This document shows positions 1 through 10,297 of a stretch of DNA of 64,000 nucleotides, in pieces (the stretch's first letter is position 1; the number at the start of each line of letters is the position of its first letter). Below the pieces are notes generated by a model that was not told the DNA's origin, ran no database searches, and saw nothing but the letters and a program-made list of their open reading frames with translations. This DNA comes from Acidobacteriota bacterium. Lineage in GTDB: Bacteria; Acidobacteriota; UBA890; WLXD01. A program made the position numbers and the translations under genes. The stretch covers positions 1-64,000 of the forward strand of contig JAJCXT010000092.1 in NCBI GenBank assembly GCA_029263295.1. The letters are read 5' to 3'.

Positions 1-1
1 C

Positions 2-688
2 TCGCTCGCGGGCCCCGACCAGACGTTCAACGGCGCCTGGGACAACGCCACCGGCGTTGCCGCGATCAGCGCGCTGGCCGACGCTTTCGCGATCGGTGAA
101 GCGCCGCGCCGTTCGCTTCTGTTCCTGGCGTGTGCCGCCGAGGAGAGCGGCTCACTGGGAAGCGCCTGGTTCGCGGCCGACACGCCCTTCGCCCTCAATC
201 GCGTGGTGGCCAACTTCAACATCGACATGCCACAGATCTTCGGCGTGACGAGCGACCTTGCCGCGATCGGTGTTGACACGAACAGCCTCGGCGCCACGCT
301 CCGGGAGGTGGCCGGTGAATTCACCGTCGCGCTGGACGGACGCGATGTCGCCGTGCGGGTAACGGGCGATCCCAACCCCTCGGCCGGTTCGTTCTACCGC
401 TCCGATCAGGTCAACTTCGCCAAAGCAGGCATCCCGGCTCTGTTCATGAACCCGGGAGTCGACTTCGTCAACGATCTCGGATTCGACCCGATTGAATACG
501 AGGCCTCTCGGTACCACCAGGTGACCGACGAAGTCACCGAGGAGTGGGAATTCAGCGGTATGGTGCGCGACCTCGAGATCATCATGGCGACGGTCCGGCG
601 GGTCGATGCGAACGACGCGATGCCGCAATGGAACGCTGGCAATGAATTCGAGACCGCCTGGCGCGCGCTCCACGGGATCGAGGAGTAG
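2..688 (+). CDS. M28 family peptidase, C-terminal part (5' truncated by window edge)
   Basis: Frame open from base 2: ..LAGPDQTFNGAWDNATGVAAISALADAF..LLFLACAAEESGSLGSAWF..; metal-binding DN and EE motifs typical of M28. Confidence 0.85.
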   Translation, partial: SLAGPDQTFNGAWDNATGVAAISALADAFAIGEAPRRSLLFLACAAEESGSLGSAWFAADTPFALNRVVANFNIDMPQIFGVTSDLAAIGVDTNSLGATLREVAGEFTVALDGRDVAVRVTGDPNPSAGSFYRSDQVNFAKAGIPALFMNPGVDFVNDLGFDPIEYEASRYHQVTDEVTEEWEFSGMVRDLEIIMATVRRVDANDAMPQWNAGNEFETAWRALHGIEE

Positions 689-730
689 CGCCTGCAACAG
701 GAGTCGCGCCGGGACGCCCGGCGGATGGAT

Positions 731-1471
731 CTACCAGGTGACACCGGCGACGACATAGAGCGCGCGCCATTTGGCGTCCACGCTGCTGCCCGAATTGTCG
801 ATGTCGGACAGCCCGTGGTTGTAGCGGAGGTCCACCGTGAGGGCCCATAGGAACTCATGGAACTCGACGCCAGCACCCAGGATGAGGCCCCAGTCGGTTG
901 CCTTGACGAGGGTCTCACCCTCGACGTCCTCGATCGTGCCGTCCGCATGTCGGCTCGAGCGCAAAGCGTCCATACGTATGCCCATGGCTGGCCCGGCCTG
1001 CAGGCTGAATATAGTCCCGCGACGCGAGCCCGGATACCACTTCGCCAGAAGCGGAATCTCCAGGTAGTTCACGCTCAACTTCTCCGACCCCTCGAAGCCG
1101 GAATCCTCCAGGTCGATCTCGGCGTGCTTGCGCACGATTAGCACTTCCGGCTGGATGGAGAACTTCCGCGACACTGGCACCTCGAACGAGATGCCCGCGG
1201 CGAAACCGAAGTCTCCGTCGAAACCGAAGGTACCCACGCCGGGTAGCGGCAGCTGGCCCGCCAGCGCCGCCCAGGAGGCCCCGGCCTTGATGCCATAGCG
1301 GATCTTCTCCCAGGGCTCCTTGGCCCAGCGCGGCGTCTTCTCGTCGGACTCCTGCTCGCCGACGACTACCGGCGGCTCCTGTGCCACCCTCTCATCCGCT
1401 TCCTGCGCCCGAGCCGCAGCCGGGGCAACACCCAGCGCAACCAGGGAGAGGATCATCACCGCACGACGCAC
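731..1471 (-). CDS. Outer-membrane beta-barrel (PorT-like) protein
   Basis: Signal peptide MRRAVMILSLVALGVAPAAARAQ; alternating aromatic/polar beta-barrel pattern; ends YVVAGVTW. Confidence 0.65.
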   Translation of the reverse strand: MRRAVMILSLVALGVAPAAARAQEADERVAQEPPVVVGEQESDEKTPRWAKEPWEKIRYGIKAGASWAALAGQLPLPGVGTFGFDGDFGFAAGISFEVPVSRKFSIQPEVLIVRKHAEIDLEDSGFEGSEKLSVNYLEIPLLAKWYPGSRRGTIFSLQAGPAMGIRMDALRSSRHADGTIEDVEGETLVKATDWGLILGAGVEFHEFLWALTVDLRYNHGLSDIDNSGSSVDAKWRALYVVAGVTW

Positions 1472-1578
1472 ACCAACCTCCAGAAACTCTTGGTGCGACG
1501 TGCTGCCGCGCCTCGTCAGCAGTTTAGCAGCGGCGCCGGGGATCCTCCGCCCTAATCCGCGCCGGGTCTTACAGCCGG

Positions 1579-2421
1579 CTATCGCGCCGCGGCGGCCAGT
1601 TCCCGCAGCAGGCGTGACGTGCGCAGGGAACGCTGCCGCCAGTAAACGCCGATCGGCCCGGCGAGAGCTGGCGGGGCCGCCGCCAACTCGGCCAGTCCTT
1701 CGAGCGTAGCCGCGGCGTCCTGCGCCAGCAGCGCCTTGAGCGCGTAGCGACGCTCGCCAGCGCGTAGTGCCACGCCCGCCGTGGCCGCCACGCTCGCCAG
1801 GTCGGTGGGCGTCAGAATGAACCCCGCGCGGACCGGACTGAGCAGAGAGCCGATGAACGCCTCGGCGTCGTCGCCGGGAGGCTCCAGGTCAGACGCCGCC
1901 TGCAAGTGGGCTGGGAGACCCTCCGGCAGCCGCAGAGCTGCAACCTCGCTGGTGAGCCAGGCTCCTAGCGTTCGTCCCCACGCTACGTACGTCGGACTGC
2001 CGATCTGCTCCAGTTTCGCCAGCCAGAGCGGCAGCCAGCTCAACACGTGCTCCCACAGGAACGCCGCGCGCGCGCGTTGCCACGCCGCGCGCGCGCGTTT
2101 CGCCGGCGCCTCCACACCGTCCGGGGCGGCGTCTGCGAGGCTCGCATAGGCACCGAGCAGGGTCCCCAGGTGGTCAGGTTCGGGCGGTGGGATCTCGCCA
2201 AGCGCCCGCCAGAATCCGGCAATGCGATCGCGTGCCTCACCGCCCATCATGCCCGAGACGTCGAGATAGACGGACGCATACGGATACAACTGCTCCAGGA
2301 AGATCGCGTTGTACTCCCAGCCCTGCGGCGTGTCTGGAAGGTCGAGCAAGGCCGCGATGCGCTCGGTCTCGGCGCCAGGTGGCTCCACGAGCACAGCGAG
2401 GCAGCGCAGCAGTTCGCTCAC
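1579..2421 (-). CDS. TorD-family molybdoenzyme maturation chaperone
   Basis: All-helical ORF directly downstream of the molybdopterin catalytic subunit; TorD/DmsD-like pattern (LEQLYPYASVYLDVSG..HLGTLLGAYASL..WEHVLSWLP). Confidence 0.75.
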   Translation of the reverse strand: MSELLRCLAVLVEPPGAETERIAALLDLPDTPQGWEYNAIFLEQLYPYASVYLDVSGMMGGEARDRIAGFWRALGEIPPPEPDHLGTLLGAYASLADAAPDGVEAPAKRARAAWQRARAAFLWEHVLSWLPLWLAKLEQIGSPTYVAWGRTLGAWLTSEVAALRLPEGLPAHLQAASDLEPPGDDAEAFIGSLLSPVRAGFILTPTDLASVAATAGVALRAGERRYALKALLAQDAAATLEGLAELAAAPPALAGPIGVYWRQRSLRTSRLLRELAAAAR

Positions 2422-2437
2422 GCGTCGACCTCCGGCA

Positions 2438-5356
2438 TCAATCGCCGTCGCGCGACACCGGCTCCGGCAGGCGGTAGGCCTCCCGATTCGGCTTCAGCGG
2501 ACGGATCAGCCAAAACGGTCGCCGCGTGCCATCCGGGGAGTGCTCGTGCGCACCGCGCGCGCGACCGAGCCATTCCCGATAGACCTCGCGCGAGCGCTCG
2601 GTATCAACGGCGATGTCGCCATAGTCGTCACCTTCTCCCGCACGACTCACCCTCACGGCCTGGTGCCAGCAGTGCATGCCGGACACCGGGTCCGGGTGCA
2701 CGCCGAACGCGAGATTCTGATGTACGCCAACGTCCGTCCACCAGATGCGCGCGGTGTCGGGATCGGACGACTCGAACGGCTGCGCGCCCCGCAGCCGTCG
2801 CAGGCCCCAGTTCGAACCGTCGTTGTTCAGGTCGGCCGTCGCCATGAGCTGTCGTTGACCACTGTCGTGCAACTTCCATCGACCCATGTGATGACTACAT
2901 GCGACAACCCCAGGACGGATCCCCTCGGTTACCCAGGCCTTCACGACGAAGTGGCCGGTCTGCGTCTCGACGCGCACCAGGTCGCCGGTGGCAACGCCAA
3001 TCTCGCTCGCGTGAGAAGGATGCAGCCACAACGGGTTTGTATGGGCGATCTCGTCGAGCCACTTGGAATTCGCCGAACGCGTGTGGATCTGCACTGGCAA
3101 CCGGAAGGTCGAAATCAACGGGACCTGCCCGGAGTCCATTCGCTCCGGGTGCACATGGCTCTTGATGTAGGTGGGCAGCGCCGCATCGCGCCAGCCCCAC
3201 TGCGCCAGCGTCGGCGAGTAGAACTCCAGCCGGCCGCTCGGCGTCGGGAACCCACGCAACACTTCTCCGTCGACGCGCACGCCCACGGCACGCCGCCCGT
3301 CCGCATCGGGCTCCGGGGCACCCGTTGGCACGATGTTCACGGGCGCGGGCGCCGGGGCGCTCGTGTAGACGCGGCCGAAGAGATCTTCGGCAAGACCCTC
3401 GAGTTGTTCCTCGCCGATGCGCTCCTCGTACAGAGGTCCGACCAACGGCGTGACCTCGAACGCACCGTACTGGCGCATGTACTCGAGCGGCGTCCGCCCC
3501 TCGGCGCCAGCCACCTCGGGCAGGCCGGGGACGGAGTTCTCGAAAATGTGCCCGTAGTATTCATCGACCGTGAGCTTCGTTCCCGGGTTGGCCTTGGACT
3601 CTGCGAAGCCACGGATTCCCAATTCACCATCGGGATCGATGCGCCAGGTGAGTTCGATCCAGAACTCGTTCTCTTCCCACACTTCACCGGGGTTCGACTG
3701 GCGCGTATCGCTGATCTTCTCGCCAAGTCGCTCGCGCGCCGCGCGCATCACCGGCTGGCGAAAGCCCAGCCACTGGGCGTCGTGGGTCTCGTACGAGTGG
3801 ATGTCATGGCGTTCCGCCCCGTGCCCCATCGGCAAAACATAGTCCGCGAAGTACGCCGTCTCATTCCATGTCGGGGTCAACGCGGCGTACAGACCCACGC
3901 GCTTCGGGTCGGTGAGCATCTCGATCCACGCGAAGCCATCAGGGTTGGTCCACACCGGGTTGTAGACTCGCGAGAAGTACACTTCCAGCCGCGCGTCGCG
4001 CTCGCGCATGATGTGCGGCAGCAGGAACGAGAGTTCGTACATCGCCAACGGGTAGTCGGCCGGCCAGTTCAACTCGTTCCAGGTTTGCGGGTGCGACGGC
4101 ACATGGATCGGCTTGGGAACGAACTTGTTCCAGGCGTTGGGGTGCAGGCCGCCTGGAGTGGCTACTGAACCTGTCAGCGCGTTCAGGAAGAACAGGCATC
4201 GCGCCACCTGCCAGCCGCCCTCATTACCCGCTCCGGCGCTGCGCCAGTTGTGCGTCGACAGCCGCGTCCCGGCAGTCGACACCACCTGGGCGATCTCGGC
4301 GATGACATCGGCATCGAGACCCGATTCCTGCGCGGCAAAATCGAACGTGTACTCGGTGTAAAGCCCCTTGAGCGCCGCCTCGAACCCCGCGAAGCTGGCG
4401 TCCTCGTCAGGACGCTCCTTCACCATGTATTCCTGCCAGTTGAACCAGCGCCTCATGAACTCGCGATCGTAGAGGTCGTTCTGGATCAGGTAGTTGGCGA
4501 CCGCGAGGAGCACCGCGGCCTCCGACCCTGGATAGCTCGCCAGCCAATAATCGGCGTGGGTCGCTGTGTTCGACAGCCTGGTGTCGAACACGATCACCTT
4601 GGCGCCGCGCTGGCGCGCCTCGGTAATCCGCTGTGCATGCGGGTTGAAATAGTGGCCAGTCTCGAGGTGCGCCGAGATCAGCAGGATCACATCGGCGTTC
4701 GCGTAGTCCGGGCTTGGGCGATCAATGCCCGTCCAGAAAGCGTAGCCGGCCCGAGCCGCAGCCGAGCAGACGTTGGTGTGCGAGTTGTGCCCGTCGACAC
4801 CCCACGAAGCGATGACGCGCTCGGTAAAGCCATCTTCGCCAGGACGCCCAACGTGGTACATGACCTCGTTGTGACGGTCTTCCTGCAAACAGGTGCGGAT
4901 CCGTCCGGCAAGGTCGTCGAGCGCGTCGTCCCAGGAGCACCGTTCCCACTTCCCGGCGCCACGCTCACCCACGCGCTTGAGCGGGTAGAGAATACGATCC
5001 GGATCGGTGATCTGATTATGTGTGGCAGGCCCCTTGGCGCAGTTGCGGCCTCGCGAGCCCGGGTGCTCGGGGTTGCCCTCGAACTTGCGCACCTGCATGG
5101 AGTCACGATCGACGTAGGCGAGCAATCCGCAGGCCGACTCGCAGTTGAAACAGGTCGTCGGCACCAGCATGTAGCGATGCTCTTCGCGTTCAGGCCAGGC
5201 ACGCGAGTCCAGTTCGACCCAATCGTCCCATCGTTCCTTGGGCGGGAAGCTCGCCAGGTGCACGCGGCTGGGACCCGGGTAGAAGGTCTCGCCTCGGCCT
5301 TCGACATCGCGGCGCGCCGCGCTGACTCTGCGTTCGAGTTCGTTGAGGTCAGTCAC
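2438..5356 (-). CDS. Molybdopterin-dependent oxidoreductase catalytic subunit (Psr/Phs/Soe-like)
   Basis: CFNCESACG-x27-CAKG FeS motif; SHTNVCSAA with a probable Cys Mo ligand; C-terminal molybdopterin-binding domain. GTG start at 5356 preceded by GAGGA; no Tat signal visible. Confidence 0.88.
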   Translation of the reverse strand: MTDLNELERRVSAARRDVEGRGETFYPGPSRVHLASFPPKERWDDWVELDSRAWPEREEHRYMLVPTTCFNCESACGLLAYVDRDSMQVRKFEGNPEHPGSRGRNCAKGPATHNQITDPDRILYPLKRVGERGAGKWERCSWDDALDDLAGRIRTCLQEDRHNEVMYHVGRPGEDGFTERVIASWGVDGHNSHTNVCSAAARAGYAFWTGIDRPSPDYANADVILLISAHLETGHYFNPHAQRITEARQRGAKVIVFDTRLSNTATHADYWLASYPGSEAAVLLAVANYLIQNDLYDREFMRRWFNWQEYMVKERPDEDASFAGFEAALKGLYTEYTFDFAAQESGLDADVIAEIAQVVSTAGTRLSTHNWRSAGAGNEGGWQVARCLFFLNALTGSVATPGGLHPNAWNKFVPKPIHVPSHPQTWNELNWPADYPLAMYELSFLLPHIMRERDARLEVYFSRVYNPVWTNPDGFAWIEMLTDPKRVGLYAALTPTWNETAYFADYVLPMGHGAERHDIHSYETHDAQWLGFRQPVMRAARERLGEKISDTRQSNPGEVWEENEFWIELTWRIDPDGELGIRGFAESKANPGTKLTVDEYYGHIFENSVPGLPEVAGAEGRTPLEYMRQYGAFEVTPLVGPLYEERIGEEQLEGLAEDLFGRVYTSAPAPAPVNIVPTGAPEPDADGRRAVGVRVDGEVLRGFPTPSGRLEFYSPTLAQWGWRDAALPTYIKSHVHPERMDSGQVPLISTFRLPVQIHTRSANSKWLDEIAHTNPLWLHPSHASEIGVATGDLVRVETQTGHFVVKAWVTEGIRPGVVACSHHMGRWKLHDSGQRQLMATADLNNDGSNWGLRRLRGAQPFESSDPDTARIWWTDVGVHQNLAFGVHPDPVSGMHCWHQAVRVSRAGEGDDYGDIAVDTERSREVYREWLGRARGAHEHSPDGTRRPFWLIRPLKPNREAYRLPEPVSRDGD

Positions 5357-5363
5357 GTCATCC

Positions 5364-6908
5364 TCACGCCAAGGGCACCGACTGTCCGGCCTGGACATAC
5401 GCATGCTCGTGCAGCACCAGACCGACGAGTGCCATAACCGCGCCACCAATCAGCAACCACGGGGCCAGCACGCCAGCAAACAGGAGCACGGCCCCGGCAC
5501 GGAAGTGGCCACTGTGCCTGCCGCGGGTCATCTCTCTTACCGCCAGGCGAGCATGGGCCGTCGGGTGCGCCAGAGTCACCTCGCCCAGCACGAAGAGCAG
5601 ATGCACGGCCGAGCTGAGTGCCACCGTCCACAGCAGCGCCACCGGTAGCCGTGATGGAACGTGACCGGGCAACAAGGCGACCACGATGAAGAGCGTCGCC
5701 GCGCCGGCCAGCACGGCCTGGACAACCATGTGCGGAGGCAGCAGCGGACTCTGCCAGAGGTCACGTGCTTTGGCCTGTGCGAACAGGTATGCCGTATACA
5801 CCGCCGTCATGACGGCCAACGGCAGGCCCGGCAGGAGTAGCGCGGACTGCAACTGATGGTTGCCCACGAGGCTACCCAGCAAGTGCCCCATGAGCACCAG
5901 GCTATAGCCCGCGATGACATAGGCCCCCTTCACTAGCCAGCTGCGACGTTGGCCCTTCGTGAAGATGTAGTAAAAGCGCTTAGGGTGCTCGAGATCCCAA
6001 ATCAAGAGCGCTCCCGTGACGCCGAGAAACAACAGCGCCAGCAGCGGAATCACCCACTGCCACAGCAAGTGGTCGGGCGGTATCACGCCGAGGTAGGTCG
6101 CAAGCCCGCCGACGAGATAGGCGCCCGCGGCGATAGCTTTGGTCCATGTATAAGCGCTCACACGCCAGTCCCACGGCATCGAGTGCGGTACGTCGTAGGC
6201 AAGTACCGCGGCCGCGGAGCTGTTGGGCGCGTCGGGATGCCCGGAAACCACATGCTCACCACCGCTGACCTGCTCGCTCCACATGAACAGGTTGCCGGGA
6301 GGGCGCTGCGCGGCGAGCGGATCGAGCGTAGCCTGAGTCGCCCCACGGTAGAACAGCTTGGGGCGAGTCTCCTTCTCCGGCCGGCGAACCGATACCGGGT
6401 GGCGCTGCATCATCGCCGCCACCTTCGATGCAGGATCATTCATGTCGCCGACCATGATCGCCTCGGTGGGGCAAACCACCGCACACGCTGGCTCCAGTCC
6501 GATGTCCAGGCGGTGAGCGCAGAAGTTGCACTTCTCAGCCGAGTGGTCGTCCGGATTGATGAAGATCGCGTCGTAGGGACACGCGGCAATGCAGGCCTTA
6601 CAGCCGATGCAAATCGACTTGTCGAAATCGACGATGCCGTCCGGCCGCTGGTGCATCGCGGCCGTCGGGCAAGCGATGGCACACGGCGGGTTGTCGCACT
6701 GGTTGCAGCGCGTGACCTGATAGTTGCGCCGCACATGCGGGAAGGTGCCGACGTCGACGTACTTGACGTAAGTTCGGTTCACCGAGAGCGGTACCGCGTT
6801 CTCCGACTTGCATGCCGTTGAGCAGGCGTGACAACCGATGCAAAGGGTGTGATCGACGAGCTTGGCCCACTTCTGCTGCGGCGCGCCCTCTTCGACCAGT
6901 TGCCTCAT
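5364..6908 (-). CDS. Fused 4Fe-4S ferredoxin (DmsB-like) and NrfD/PsrC-like membrane anchor
   Basis: Four 4-Cys motifs (CIGCHACSTAC, CNQCDNPPCAIAC, CIGCKACIAAC, CNFCAHRLDIGLEPACAVVC), followed by about 7-8 hydrophobic helices. Confidence 0.9.
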   Translation of the reverse strand: MRQLVEEGAPQQKWAKLVDHTLCIGCHACSTACKSENAVPLSVNRTYVKYVDVGTFPHVRRNYQVTRCNQCDNPPCAIACPTAAMHQRPDGIVDFDKSICIGCKACIAACPYDAIFINPDDHSAEKCNFCAHRLDIGLEPACAVVCPTEAIMVGDMNDPASKVAAMMQRHPVSVRRPEKETRPKLFYRGATQATLDPLAAQRPPGNLFMWSEQVSGGEHVVSGHPDAPNSSAAAVLAYDVPHSMPWDWRVSAYTWTKAIAAGAYLVGGLATYLGVIPPDHLLWQWVIPLLALLFLGVTGALLIWDLEHPKRFYYIFTKGQRRSWLVKGAYVIAGYSLVLMGHLLGSLVGNHQLQSALLLPGLPLAVMTAVYTAYLFAQAKARDLWQSPLLPPHMVVQAVLAGAATLFIVVALLPGHVPSRLPVALLWTVALSSAVHLLFVLGEVTLAHPTAHARLAVREMTRGRHSGHFRAGAVLLFAGVLAPWLLIGGAVMALVGLVLHEHAYVQAGQSVPLA

Positions 6909-6916
6909 GTATCCGG

Positions 6917-7687
6917 CTACTCTTCCCGCCCCTCAGGGACGTAGCTATAGATCACGTAGAACGACTCGGGCAGCTTGACCCAGATTGCCCAGTCGCGCGT
7001 CGGGTCGAGATGATATAGCTCTCGCTCGCATCGACCGCTATCGCTGACAAAGTCGATCTCGCTATCCACGCCGGTCGTCGCCTGCGGACTACAAGCTTTC
7101 ACGTCGGCCCGTTCGACGAGACGCTGCTCCTCGGTCAGCGGCAATACGAAACCGACCTGGCGCGCACCCGGCTCTCCCGCGACGACCTCGGCGCTGGCAC
7201 TGACTCGTATCCCCGCCGACATACAGATCTTCGCCGGCGGTGCCGTCCAGGCGAAGCGAACCTGGCCGACAGCCAGGTCGCTATCGATCGTATACAGCGC
7301 CCAGCCCTCGTCCACGCCGCGAGCATGAACCTCGAGATCGGTGTAGGGAATTCCTTGGACCGCACCGCTTGACGCCCGCAGATCCGGCCCGCGCGAAGCG
7401 TCCCGGCGTACCCAACGCCACCCGTCGCCAAGTTCGGAGAGGTGGTACCGAGAGAATGCTCCACGTCGATATCCAGCGTCGCGTTCGGCCAGCCAGTCGA
7501 CAGAGACCGGCTCTCCACGCGTCCAGCACAACTCGTCCGCGTTCGCGTAAACGTCGAGTTCGCGCGCGAGCATGCCGGGATTGGCGATCACGGACGGCGG
7601 CTGTGAGCCCGGCCCCTGCGCCGCAGCTGTCCCGGCGAGCGTGCCCAAGATCAGGGCCTTCGCAGCGCGACTAACAAACAAATGCAC
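6917..7687 (-). CDS. Secreted hypothetical protein, first gene of molybdoenzyme operon
   Basis: GTG start at 7687 with GGAGG upstream; signal peptide VHLFVSRAAKALILGTLAGTAAAQ; 8 bp from the next CDS. ORF could extend to 7723. Confidence 0.65.
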   Translation of the reverse strand: MHLFVSRAAKALILGTLAGTAAAQGPGSQPPSVIANPGMLARELDVYANADELCWTRGEPVSVDWLAERDAGYRRGAFSRYHLSELGDGWRWVRRDASRGPDLRASSGAVQGIPYTDLEVHARGVDEGWALYTIDSDLAVGQVRFAWTAPPAKICMSAGIRVSASAEVVAGEPGARQVGFVLPLTEEQRLVERADVKACSPQATTGVDSEIDFVSDSGRCERELYHLDPTRDWAIWVKLPESFYVIYSYVPEGREE

Positions 7688-7977
7688 GTGGGCCTCCAAG
7701 GTGCTCGAGCGGCCCCGAGACACCGTGCTTTCCGAAGAGTCCGCCGCAAGGCTATCGCGTAGTGCAAGCCGTGTCAGCGCGACAAAGAGGAGGGCGCAGT
7801 CCGATAACCTTCATCGCTGGCCCTTAACGGCACGACACGACCGCGAAGCGGTGATTAAATCTCTGGGTAACGTGATGGTAGCAAGCGATCGAACGTGGCC
7901 TACCCGTTCGCTGGCGGCGCCCTCGTGCCAATCCAACGCGCCGTAAACCGACGCAACGAATCGGGTGAAACATTCCA

Positions 7978-9783
7978 TTGAGCTCCAGCAACGAGACGCT
8001 GAATGCCTGGGTCCGAGACGTAGCCAACCTGTGCCGACCCGATGCCGTCGTCTGGTGCGACGGATCGGAGGCCGAGTACAACCGGCTGAGCCAATTGATG
8101 GTTGAAACGGGCACGTACATCGCGCTCGATCCGCAGCGCAAGCCCAACAGCTACCTGTGCCGGTCCGACCCTGCTGACGTCGCGCGTGTCGAGGATCGGA
8201 CGTACATCTGCTCCGAGCGCGAAGAAGACGCTGGCCCGACCAACAACTGGGCCGACCCGGAAGAGATGCGCGCGCAACTCCGTGGCTACTACGAGGGCTG
8301 CATGCGCGGGCGCACGATGTACGTCATCCCTTACTCGATGGGCCCCATTGGCAGCGACATCGCAGGAATCGGCGTCGAGATCAGCGACTCGCCTTACGTG
8401 GTGTGCAACATGCACATCATGGCGCGTGTGGGAAATGCGGTACTCGACGTTCTCGGCAACAGCGACGACTTCGTGCGTGGCTTGCACTCGGTCGGTTACC
8501 CGCTGACCGACCCCAAGCAGTCCGACCTGGCGTGGCCGTGCAACGCTGACAACAAATACATCTGTCACTTCCCCGAAGCGCGCGAGATCATGTCGTTCGG
8601 GTCGGGCTACGGCGGCAACGCTCTGCTCGGCAAGAAGTGTCACGCGCTGCGCATCGCCTCGGTCAAGGCCCGCGACGAGGGCTGGATGGCCGAACACATG
8701 CTCATCCTCAAACTCACCTCTCCCGCGGGCGAGGTGAAGTACGTCGCGGCGGCCTTCCCCAGCGCCTGTGGCAAAACCAACCTGGCGATGATGAAGCCGT
8801 CGATCCCCGGCTGGAAGGTCGAGACGATCGGCGACGACATCGCATGGATGAAGTTCGGTCCTGATGGGCGCCTGTACGCGATCAACCCGGAGGCGGGCTT
8901 CTTCGGAGTGGCCCCCGGCACGAACGACCACTCCAACCCGAACGCGATGCGTTCGCTGGAGTCCAACGCCATCTTCACCAACGTGGCGCTCACCCAGGAC
9001 GGCGATGTCTGGTGGGAGGACATGAGCGAAGCACCGGAGCAACTCACCGACTGGTTGCGTCGCCCATGGACCCCAGGCGCCGATCGCGCCGCCGCGCATC
9101 CGAATTCCCGGTTCACGGCCCCGGCCTCCCAGTGCCCGGTAATCGCTGATGAATGGGAGGACCCGGCCGGCGTGCCGATCAGCGCCATTCTCTTCGGTGG
9201 CCGGCGCGACACGGTGGTTCCGCTCGTCACCGAGGCTTTCGATTGGGAGCACGGCACTTTCCTCGGTGCCACGATGTCATCCGCGAAGACGGCCGCCGCA
9301 GCGGGCGTCGTGGGCCAGGTACGCCGCGATCCGATGGCCATGCTGCCATTCTGCGGCTACCACATGGGCGACTACTTCGCGCATTGGCTGGCCATCGGAT
9401 CCCACGAGAACGCGCACCTGCCACGTATCTTCTACGTCAACTGGTTCCGCAAAGACGACGAGGGTCGCTTCCTGTGGCCCGGCTTCGGCGAAAACTCCCG
9501 GGTGCTCAAGTGGGTATTCGAGCGGTGTGCCGGCACAGTCGGCGCGGACGATACCGCCATCGGTCGGACACCGACCGCCGGTTCGCTTGACGTGGACGGG
9601 CTGGATCTGGACGGCCCACAAATGGCAGAGCTGTTGCGCGTCGATGCAGAAGGCTGGCGCGCGGAACTACCGCTCATCGAAGAGCACTTCGCGCAATTCG
9701 GCGACCGGCTGCCGCAAGCCCTCCGTACCCAGCTCGCGTCGCTCACGGAACGTCTGCAGGGAAAGACGACCGCCGGCAGCTAG
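7978..9783 (+). CDS. pckG: Phosphoenolpyruvate carboxykinase (GTP)
   Basis: [13 protein letters not shown] signature and full-length GTP-PEPCK similarity; TTG start with in-frame TGA 12 nt upstream. Confidence 0.97.
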   Translation: MSSSNETLNAWVRDVANLCRPDAVVWCDGSEAEYNRLSQLMVETGTYIALDPQRKPNSYLCRSDPADVARVEDRTYICSEREEDAGPTNNWADPEEMRAQLRGYYEGCMRGRTMYVIPYSMGPIGSDIAGIGVEISDSPYVVCNMHIMARVGNAVLDVLGNSDDFVRGLHSVGYPLTDPKQSDLAWPCNADNKYICHFPEAREIMSFGSGYGGNALLGKKCHALRIASVKARDEGWMAEHMLILKLTSPAGEVKYVAAAFPSACGKTNLAMMKPSIPGWKVETIGDDIAWMKFGPDGRLYAINPEAGFFGVAPGTNDHSNPNAMRSLESNAIFTNVALTQDGDVWWEDMSEAPEQLTDWLRRPWTPGADRAAAHPNSRFTAPASQCPVIADEWEDPAGVPISAILFGGRRDTVVPLVTEAFDWEHGTFLGATMSSAKTAAAAGVVGQVRRDPMAMLPFCGYHMGDYFAHWLAIGSHENAHLPRIFYVNWFRKDDEGRFLWPGFGENSRVLKWVFERCAGTVGADDTAIGRTPTAGSLDVDGLDLDGPQMAELLRVDAEGWRAELPLIEEHFAQFGDRLPQALRTQLASLTERLQGKTTAGS

Positions 9784-9785
9784 TA

Positions 9786-9877
9786 GTGCCGGGCGGCGCG
9801 TCGCCCGATCAGCACGACCACTGGGAGAATCCGCGCGGGGACGGCACCGGCTGACGTGGCTGCGTACAGCCGGTGCC
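9786..9877. terminator. Two hairpins between convergent pckG and arsR-family gene
   Basis: CGGGCG-GCGCGT-CGCCCG (9790-9807) and GGCACCGGCT-N15-AGCCGGTGCC (9843-9877). Confidence 0.55.
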
Positions 9878-9927
9878 ATCCACCATCACGCGGTGGCCTT
9901 GGGGCCAAAACCTCTTGCCAGGTACCG

Positions 9928-10194
9928 CTAGCAGGCCTCGATCCAGGCCTCGATCCGGCGGTGCAGATCCTCGAGTCCGTCGCGTCGTGCGCGGTAGATG
10001 CGCTGCGCCCCCCGCTGCTCCACCTCGACCAGCCGTGCGGCCCGCAGCACTTTCAGATGCTGCGACACCGCGGGTTGGCTCACCGGTGCGCTCGCAGCCA
10101 GTTCCCCCACCGAACGCGGTGCCTCGACGATCCTGTCGAACAGCGCCCGCCGCGTCGGATCTGCGAGTGCCGCCAGCGCCCTAACATCATCCAC
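9928..10194 (-). CDS. ArsR-family winged-helix regulator
   Basis: ALADPTRRALFDRIVEAPRSVGELAA..VSQPAVSQHLKVLRAARLVEVEQRGAQRIYRAR; GTG start. No CxC metal site. Confidence 0.9.
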   Translation of the reverse strand: MDDVRALAALADPTRRALFDRIVEAPRSVGELAASAPVSQPAVSQHLKVLRAARLVEVEQRGAQRIYRARRDGLEDLHRRIEAWIEAC

Positions 10195-10195
10195 T

Positions 10196-10220
10196 ACTTA
10201 TATAAGTAATATCTAATATT
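10196..10220. promoter_or_regulatory. AT-rich palindromes adjoining the ArsR-family start codon (putative autoregulatory operator)
   Basis: Perfect palindrome ACTTATATAAGT (10196-10207), then AATAT-CTA-ATATT (10208-10220), 1 bp from the GTG start. Confidence 0.55.
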
Positions 10221-10297
10221 CAAAATAAACTCAAGCTCGACCACGACCGGCATAGCTGAGCAGAGCTTGCGGGGGTATCGCCCCCCTGGCCGACCCG

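Noticed and set aside
2309-4168. 619-aa plus-strand ORF
   Set aside because: Antisense to the clearly homologous molybdopterin subunit; a long open frame is expected in GC-rich DNA and the protein has no recognisable motifs.
4250-5437. 395-aa plus-strand ORF
   Set aside because: Antisense shadow of the same molybdoenzyme gene.
7900-9252. 450-aa minus-strand ORF
   Set aside because: Antisense to pckG.
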